Of a DNA stretch of 24,727 nucleotides, positions 1-8,607 are shown piece by piece. Position 1 is the first letter of the stretch, and each line of letters begins with the position of its first letter. The DNA comes from Paulinella micropora (Eukaryota > Cercozoa > Imbricatea > Euglyphida): the NCBI GenBank assembly GCA_009731375.1, contig BJOX01000003.1, positions 1,499,313-1,524,039 of the forward strand. The letters run 5' to 3'. The translations under genes and the position numbers were made by a program. The notes under the pieces were generated by a model. It searched no databases. It worked only from the letters and a program-made list of their open reading frames with translations, and had not been told where the DNA came from.

Positions 1-126
1 CCCCCCCCCCCCCCCCCCGCCCTTTCCACCCCAGAGTCAAAAACATACCTATAACTATGCATGCATATATACAAATATACACATATTTTGTACATATTCA
101 TATCGATCCAATATGTATATGTGTAG
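1..126. other. Poly-C run and upstream intron sequence
   Basis: The window opens with 18 C's, probably next to a gap or low-quality end, followed by T/A-rich sequence with ATATAC steps that ends in the exon 1 acceptor. No gene is seen in it apart from intron sequence. Confidence 0.5.
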
Positions 127-186
127 GTGGCCGATGCAGAGAAAGATAGACAGAGTGCGCTGGCCCTTATCCCTAAGCTAGAGTCG
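127..186 (+). CDS. Exon 1 (in window) of the Ariadne-like gene
   Basis: Sixty nt, 20 codons, beginning [10 protein letters not shown] and ending IPKLES, phase 0 at both ends. The acceptor is gtgtag (AG at 125-126) after a T/A-rich stretch; the donor is GTAATT at 187. The segment matches the charged helix that opens Ariadne domains (compare the SRQKA region of plant ARI proteins). A partial copy of the 3' half with its donor lies at 301-330, lacking two bases. Sequence upstream (1-126) shows no exon I can support. Confidence 0.7.
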
Positions 187-201
187 GTAATTATCAATCT
201 G

Positions 202-232
<31 letters not shown>

Positions 233-264
233 CTATCTAGCTAGCTAGCTAAGCTATCTATCTT

Positions 265-295
<31 letters not shown>

Positions 296-385
296 GTCAA
301 GCGCGCTAGCCCTTATCCCTAAGCTAGTCGGTAACTATCTGTCTATCTATCTATCTATCTCTCTATCTATCTATCTATCTATCTA

Positions 386-417
<32 letters not shown>

Positions 418-1446
418 TCTATCTATTTATCTATCTACCTACCTACCCACCTACCTACCTACATATTCATCTACCCTACCTACCTATTGCGTATGTAGTT
501 CGAGAACAAGCTCGGTTAGTCGTTACGATGGGCCACCGATATCTATCTGTCTATCTACCTTTCTACCTACCTACCTACCTAGCCCTACCTACCTACCTAC
601 CTACTTACATACTCATCTATGTAGTGCGAGAACAAGCTCGGTCAGTCGTTACGGTGGGCCACCGCTATCTATCTATCTATCTGTCTATCTACCTTTCTAC
701 CTACCTACCTACCCTACCTATGGGCCACCGATATCTATCTATCTGTCTATCTACCTTTCTACCTACCTACCTACCTACCTACTACCTACTTACATACTCA
801 TCTATGTAGTTCGAGTACAACGGTCAGTCGTTACGGTGGGCCACCGATATCTATCTATCTATCTGTCTATCTACCTTTCTACCTACCTACCTACCTACCT
901 ACCTACCTATCTACCCTACCTACCTGTTGCGTATGTAGTTCGAGAACAAGGTCAGTCAGTCGTTACGATGGGCCACCGATATCTATCTATCTGTCTGTCT
1001 ATCTACCTACCTACCTACCTACCTACCTTCTTACCTTCCTACCTACCTACATATTCATCTATGTAGTTCGAGAACAAGCTCGGTCAGTCGTTACGATGGG
1101 CCACCCATATCTATCTATCTATCTGTCTATCTACCTACCTACCTACCTACCTACCTACCTACCTACCTACTTACATACTTATCTATGTAGTTCGAGAACA
1201 AGCTCGGTCAGTCCTTACGGTGGGCCACCGATATCTATCTATCTATCTATCTGTATATCTACCTTTCTACCTACCTACCTACCTACCTACCTACTTACAT
1301 ACTCATCTATGTAGTTCGAGAACAAGCTCGGTCAGTCCTTACGGTGGGCCACCGATATCTGCCAGGTCTTCTACGTATCAATAGTTATTAATTAAGTATC
1401 AATACATTTTTCTCTTCCATTAATATCTGTAGCACTAGTTTTTAGC

Positions 1447-1479
<33 letters not shown>

Positions 1480-1617
1480 TGATGGTGATGGTGGTGCTGG
1501 TGGTGAATCAATGATGATGATGATGATGATGGTGATGGTGATGGTGATGGTGATGATGATGACCACCGATATCTGCCAGGTCTGTGCTGTGCTCTCGTGC
1601 TTGGAGATTTTTTAACA

Positions 1618-1675
<58 letters not shown>

Positions 1676-2270
1676 CTTTTTNNNNNNNNNNNNNNNNNNN
1701 NNNNNNNNNNNNNNNNNNNNNNNNNNNNNNNNNNNNNNNNNNNNNNNNNNNNNNNNNNNNNNNNNNNNNNNNNNNNNNNNNNNNNNNNNNNNNNNNNNNN
1801 NNNNNNNNNNNNNNNNNNNNNNNNNNNNNNNNNNNNNNNNNNNNNNNNNNNNNNNNNNNNNNNNNNNNNNNNNNNNNNNNNNNNNNNNNNNNNNNNNNNN
1901 NNNNNNNNNNNNNNNNNNNNNNNNNNNNNNNNNNNNNNNNNNNNNNNNNNNNNNNNNNNNNNNNNNNNNNNNNNNNNNNNNNNNNNNNNNNNNNNNNNNN
2001 NNNNNNNNNNNNNNNNNNNNNNNNNNNNNNNNNNNNNNNNNNNNNNNNNNNNNNNNNNNNNNNNNNNNNNNNNNNNNNNNNNNNNNNNNNNNNNNNNNNN
2101 NNNNNNNNNNNNNNNNNNNNNNNNNNNNNNNNNNNNNNNNNNNNNNNNNNNNNNNNNNNNNNNNNNNNNNNNNNNNNNNNNNNNNNNNNNNNNNNNNNNN
2201 NNNNNNNNNNNNNNNNNNNNNNNNNNNNNNNNNNNNNNNNNNNNNNNNNNNNNNNNNNNNNNNNNNNNNN

Positions 2271-2332
<62 letters not shown>

Positions 2333-2489
2333 AGTTTTTCCTTCTAGGGATGGAGAGAGAGAGAGATTATTTTTTGCGTATGTATGTATATATATATATA
2401 TATAATACGCATATGCATAGATACATACATACTTGCATACTCACGTACGCAAAACGTACATAACGTATACAAACCTATTGTTGCTATCG

Positions 2490-2527
<38 letters not shown>

Positions 2528-2680
2528 GTAGCATGTCGCAGAGGCGCAGAGATTTCTGGTGTGGTGTATATATAATAATGCACATATGCATAGATACATA
2601 CATACTTGCATACTCACATACGCAATGCGTACATAACGTAACACTCGAGGCCGTGCAAGGCGTCGTAAGACTGCCACCAG

Positions 2681-2732
<52 letters not shown>

Positions 2733-4268
2733 ANNNNNNNNNNTATATACATATATATATATATATATAATTGTTGTGTAGTATGTCGCAGAGGCGCAAA
2801 GGTTTCTGGTGTGGTCTCACGTCTACTGGTAAGTCTATTTCTTCCTCGTGTGTGTGTGTATGTATGTATGTATGTTACGTATGTATGTTACGTATGTATG
2901 CATGTATGTATGTATGTATGTAATGTATGTAATGTATGCAAGGTATGTATGTATGTATGTATGTATGTATGTGGTCTCACGTCTACTGGTAAGTCTTTTT
3001 CTTCCTCGTGTGTGTGTGTGTATGTATGTATGTAATGTATGTAATGTATGTTAATGTATGTTAATGTATGTTAATGTATGTATGTATGTAATGTATGTAA
3101 TGTATGTAATGTATGTAATGTATGTTAATGTATGTTAATGTATGTTAATTTATGTAATGTATGTAATGTGTGGTCTCGCGTCTACTGGTAAGCCTTTCTT
3201 CCTCATATGTGTGTATGTATGTTAATGTATGTTAATGTATGTAATGTATGTATGTAATGTATGTATGTATGTATGTATGTATGTATGTGTGTGGTCTCAC
3301 GTCTACTGGTAAGTCTTTCTTCCTCGTGTGTGTGTGTATGTATGTAATGTATGTTAATGTATCCAATCTATGTAATGTATGTTAATGTATGTAATGTATG
3401 TAATGTATGTAATGTATGTTAATGTATGTTAATGTATGTAATGTATGTATGTATGTATGTAATGTATGTTGATGTATGTAATTTTATGTATGTAATTTAT
3501 GTATGTATGTATGTGTATGTGTGTGTATGTATGTATGTATCTATCTATCTATCTATGTATCTATCTATCTATGTGTATAGCTACTTTCTCAAAGACCGGA
3601 CGGAAAGTAACCATATGTATATATATGTGTATGTGTCTATCTATCTATCTATCTATCTGTATAGCTACTTTCTCAAAGACTCCGGACGGAAAGTAACCAT
3701 ATGTATATATATTTGTGTGTATGTATCTATCTATCTATCTATATATGTGTATAGCTACTTTCTCAAAGACTCCGGACGGAAAGTAACGTTTGAGAAGTGG
3801 CTCCAGGTATGGACCTATGTATCTTATGTATCTATGTATCTATGTATGTATGTATGTATGTATGTAAGAACGTTTGAGAAGTGGCTCCAGGTATGGTACC
3901 TATGTATGTATCTATGTATGTATGTATGTATGTAACGTTCGAGAAATGGCTTCAGGTGTGTAATGTATGTATGTATGTATGTATGTATCTATGTATCTAT
4001 GTATCTATGTATCTATGTATGGAATGTATGTATGTAATTATGTGTGTGTGTATGTATGTATGTTTGCATGTATGCATGCATGCATGTATGTATCTATGTA
4101 TGTATGTATGTATGTATGTATGTATGTATGTAGGTGCTGGAAGAGAAAGCGGACGGCATACTGCATGATTTAGAAAAGGTGCAAGCATGTACATATATGC
4201 ATATATCATACATACATACATACATACATACGTACGTACGTACGTACGTACGTACATACACATACACA

Positions 4269-4302
<34 letters not shown>

Positions 4303-4318
4303 CGCACACACACACACA

Positions 4319-4356
<38 letters not shown>

Positions 4357-4577
4357 ACACACACACGCACACACACACACACGCACACACAACACACACA
4401 CACACACAAATAAATAAATAAATATATATACATATATATATACATATATATATATATACATACATACATACATACACACATACATACACACATACATACA
4501 TACATACATACATGCATACACGATTTAGAAAAGGTACATGCACAAAGTGTTGACAAGTATAAATATATACATGTACA

Positions 4578-4613
<36 letters not shown>

Positions 4614-4617
4614 TATG

Positions 4618-4668
<51 letters not shown>

Positions 4669-5458
4669 GCTCACATGCAGGGGGCCACGTCGGAGAAGAC
4701 GCTGGAAGACCTCCTCAAGCAAAAGCAACTAATAAACAACATGAAGAAGAATGCATCCGTACCTTAACCCCACCCGCTTAGTTAGTTAGTTAGTTGTACC
4801 TTGCAGTTTGCATGTCATGTCATGAAGCAACTAATAAACAATATGAAGGAAGAACGCATCCGTACCTTTTATCGGTCACCTCCACAAAATGTGGTAAGAT
4901 TACCGATAAAAACTACATATGCGGCGCGCCAAATTTGACGTGTTTTGCGGGCTCGCCGGCCGGCCCGGCTCGCCCCCAAAACACGTCGAATTTATTGCTA
5001 GCCGCATAATATACTAACCCCCGCCCGCTTTTGTATCTATTGTATTACGTTACACAGTTTTGCATGTCAAGTAATAAACAACATGAAGAAGAACGCATCC
5101 GTACCTTACTAAGGTCCGTTCTACACCACAGGCCAGATTTTCCGGGTTCGGTTCTGGGTGTGAAAGTGGCACACCACAGGCCAGGCTTTTCAGGAAGCAA
5201 ACCCAGAAAGTGGCACCAGAAACCCGGAACTCTGGGTGGTGTAGAAAGTGGCCCCAGAAACCCGGAATTCGGGGTGGTGTAGAACGCGCCTTACCCCACC
5301 CGTACCCCACCCGCTTGTGTATATTGTATTACGTTTCACAGTTTGCATGTCAAGTAATAAACAATATGAAGAAGAACGCAGCCGTACCTTACCCCCGCCC
5401 GCTTAGAGGAAGAAGAAGAAGAAGAAGAAGAAGAAGAAGAAGAAGAAGAAGAAGAAGC

Positions 5459-5502
<44 letters not shown>

Positions 5503-5637
5503 AAGTGGTACAGTTAGCATGTTAATGTCATGAAGCAGCTAAAGAGACAATATGAAAGAAGAACGCATTCCGTACTGATCACACACTACCCTTGTAGATT
5601 AGTTCCTATCTATCTATCTACCTACATACCTATCTAC

Positions 5638-5682
<45 letters not shown>

Positions 5683-5766
5683 GGTCTGTCTGTGTCTGTC
5701 TATCTGTCTGTCTATCTATCTACCTACCTACCTACCTATTGTCTATCTACCTATCTACCTACCTAC

Positions 5767-5802
<36 letters not shown>

Positions 5803-6134
5803 ATCGCTGCTTTAGGGATTACTTTATATTTTACGTTACGTTAAATGATACTACGTCACGTAATATTATCTCGTCAAGCAGAAGCAACTATTAAACAGCA
5901 TGGATAATAGTGTATTATGCGGCTAGCCACAAATTTGACGTGTTTTGCGGGCGAGCCGGGCCGGCGAGCCCGCAAAACACGTCAAATTTGGCGCGCCGCA
6001 TATGTAGTTTTATCGGTAACCTGACCATATTTTGTGGAGGTGACCGATAAAAACGCATCCGTACTGACATCACCCGCTTTATTATTATTATACTATTATT
6101 ATTTTTATTTTCATTTTTATTTTTATTTCTATTA

Positions 6135-6208
<74 letters not shown>

Positions 6209-6474
6209 GGACACCGTGATAGCCCAGTGGTCAAGTTCTACCATCTGGGCCCTGTCGCCAGTTCGATTCCCGTCGGTGCCACCAGTATTTTCATTGAACA
6301 TACCGATCCGTCTGGACCAGTATTTTCATTGAACATACCGGCCCGTCTGGAAGTGTTGGAACTGCCCTTGCGGGGGTGTCATTAGAGCTTATCGTCAATT
6401 CTTCGTACTCCCCTCACGGGTGAGACGATGGAGGCGCATGTGCAGAAATGCATCAGCCATTGACAGAGAAGCTC

Positions 6475-6527
<53 letters not shown>

Positions 6528-6737
6528 TACATGTCACGTCAACACGAAGAAATGTATGTATGTATGTATGTATGTATCTATGTATCTATGTATGTATGTA
6601 TCATATGCATACATGTAGTATGCATATGCATACATGTAGTATGCATATGCATACATGTAGTATGCATATGCATACATGTATGTATGTGCGTATATGTGTA
6701 TGTCGCACCGTACCAACCTGACTCGTTTCAGATTAGG

Positions 6738-6823
<86 letters not shown>

Positions 6824-6826
6824 ATG

Positions 6827-6864
<38 letters not shown>

Positions 6865-7188
6865 GCGTTACATGATACTACATCACACAGTAACACAGTA
6901 TTATCTCAAGCAGAAGCAACTAGTAAACAACATGAAGAAGGAACACATGCGTACAAAACTGGTCTGGGTTCTGGGGTGTGAAAGTGGCACCACAGGCCAG
7001 GCTTTTCAGGAAGCAAAACAAACCCCAGAAAGTGGCACCAGAAACCCGGAATTCAGGGTGGTGTAGAATGACTCACTCTATTGATGTAACTTTTGTGTGG
7101 CAGACATGCGTGGACAAGATGAAAAGCCTCTCTGAAGTGGCGCAACAGCTCTCAGACGCTCTCATGGTCTGTGTCTCTGTCATGCTCG

Positions 7189-7220
<32 letters not shown>

Positions 7221-7253
7221 CTATCTATCTATCTCTATCTCTTTCTCTCTGTC

Positions 7254-7287
<34 letters not shown>

Positions 7288-7577
7288 ATATGCCTTCATA
7301 CAGAAACATAGACAGACTGACAGACAGATCTCAGACGCTCTTATCGCCTGTGAATGCGTTGATACAGACACATTTCGATGGTCTGTTCATGCGCTCGTAC
7401 ATTCATACAGACAGACGACATGTATAAACATTGCATTTTTTCATACAGGCAGACCGACATGCATAAATATTGCCTGTCTTTGTTCATACAGACAGACCCA
7501 CATGCATAAATATTGCCTGTCTTGGTTTTAGTACGAAGCCGACGTCAAGACCAACACCTGGAAATGCATCCGTATGT

Positions 7578-7639
<62 letters not shown>

Positions 7640-7812
7640 TCTCTTTCTCTCTCTCTCTCTCTCTCTTTCTTCTCTTTTCTTTTCTTTTCTTTCTTTTCTT
7701 TCTTTTCCCCCCTCCTTGTAACTTGGTTTCGTGATACTCGCACTTGGCTATGTGCCATGTCTCATCCATAGCTTTCTACCTACCTACCTACCTACCTACC
7801 TAGCTATCTGTC

Positions 7813-7843
<31 letters not shown>

Positions 7844-8075
7844 CTAATCTATCTATCTAGCTAGCTATCTAGCTACCTATCTATCTATCTATCTATCCAT
7901 CCATCCATCCATCAATCTATCTATCTATCTATCTAATCTATCTGCAGGATGTGATCACATTAATCCGGCGGAACAGGAGGTGGGCTCAGTGTCTACCGAG
8001 GTGCGAAAATGTCAAAACGCTTCTTGCAAAGCTTGCCGAGAGCACGGTATCTATCTCTCTCTCTCTCTCTCTCTC

Positions 8076-8123
<48 letters not shown>

Positions 8124-8152
8124 GCTTCTTGCAAAGCTTGCCGAGAGCACGG

Positions 8153-8225
<73 letters not shown>

Positions 8226-8256
8226 GCTTCTTGCAAAGCTTGCCGAGAGCACGGTA

Positions 8257-8306
<50 letters not shown>

Positions 8307-8511
8307 CATATTTCCATCTATCTATCTATCTATCTCTCTCTCTCTCCCTCTCTCTCTCTATATATATATATATGTATATATATAGTATATATATATATAT
8401 ATATATATCTACCTATCTATCTATCTATCTATCTATCTATCTGTCTATCTATCTAACTATCTATTTATCTTTCTATCTCTCTGTCTGTCTATCTATCTAT
8501 CTATCTATCTA

Positions 8512-8545
<34 letters not shown>

Positions 8546-8569
8546 TCTCTCTCTCTCTCAAATACACAC

Positions 8570-8607
<38 letters not shown>

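Larger units (their letters stand above)
4759..5915 (+). repeat. Intron 7, first part: repeated exon 7 tail copies among insertions and microsatellites
   Basis: Copies of the exon 7 tail, most ending GC(A/G)(T)CC|GTAC, lie at about 4823-4861, 5067-5100, 5348-5383, 5530-5571 and 5872-5902; another is at 6905-6950 and a short one at 6053-6060. Two copies share a longer unit that starts near the motif GTATTACGTTTCACAGTTTG (5039 and 5325). Also present are (GAA)n 5407-5456, (TAG)n 5458-5502 and TATC/TACC arrays 5606-5803. Confidence 0.85.

Noticed and set aside
528-1314. Open frames of YLSIYLS / YLPTYLPT repeats
   Set aside because: They are translations of TATC and TACC repeats; only the exon 2 head copies in them carry gene-like sequence, and those lack the exon's tail.
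2813-3310. Regularly recurring 40-bp core resembling a CRISPR-like array
   Set aside because: The spacers are TGTA microsatellite, the cores are imperfect, the context is eukaryotic, and the core is the tail of exon 4 with its donor.
3997-4606. Long overlapping frames of CVCV, HTHT and YVCMYV repeats on both strands
   Set aside because: Pure CA and TGTA/CATA microsatellites are open in several frames on both strands; no domain or codon signal.
5407-5502. GAA and TAG trinucleotide tracts as a coding homopolymer
   Set aside because: They lie inside intron 7 between repeat units and have no exon boundaries; simple repeats.
6209-6284. A functional tRNA gene
   Set aside because: It has A and B boxes and a CCA-like end, but extra bases before the A box, poor acceptor pairing, a fused body and a second copy with the same body mark it as a SINE head.
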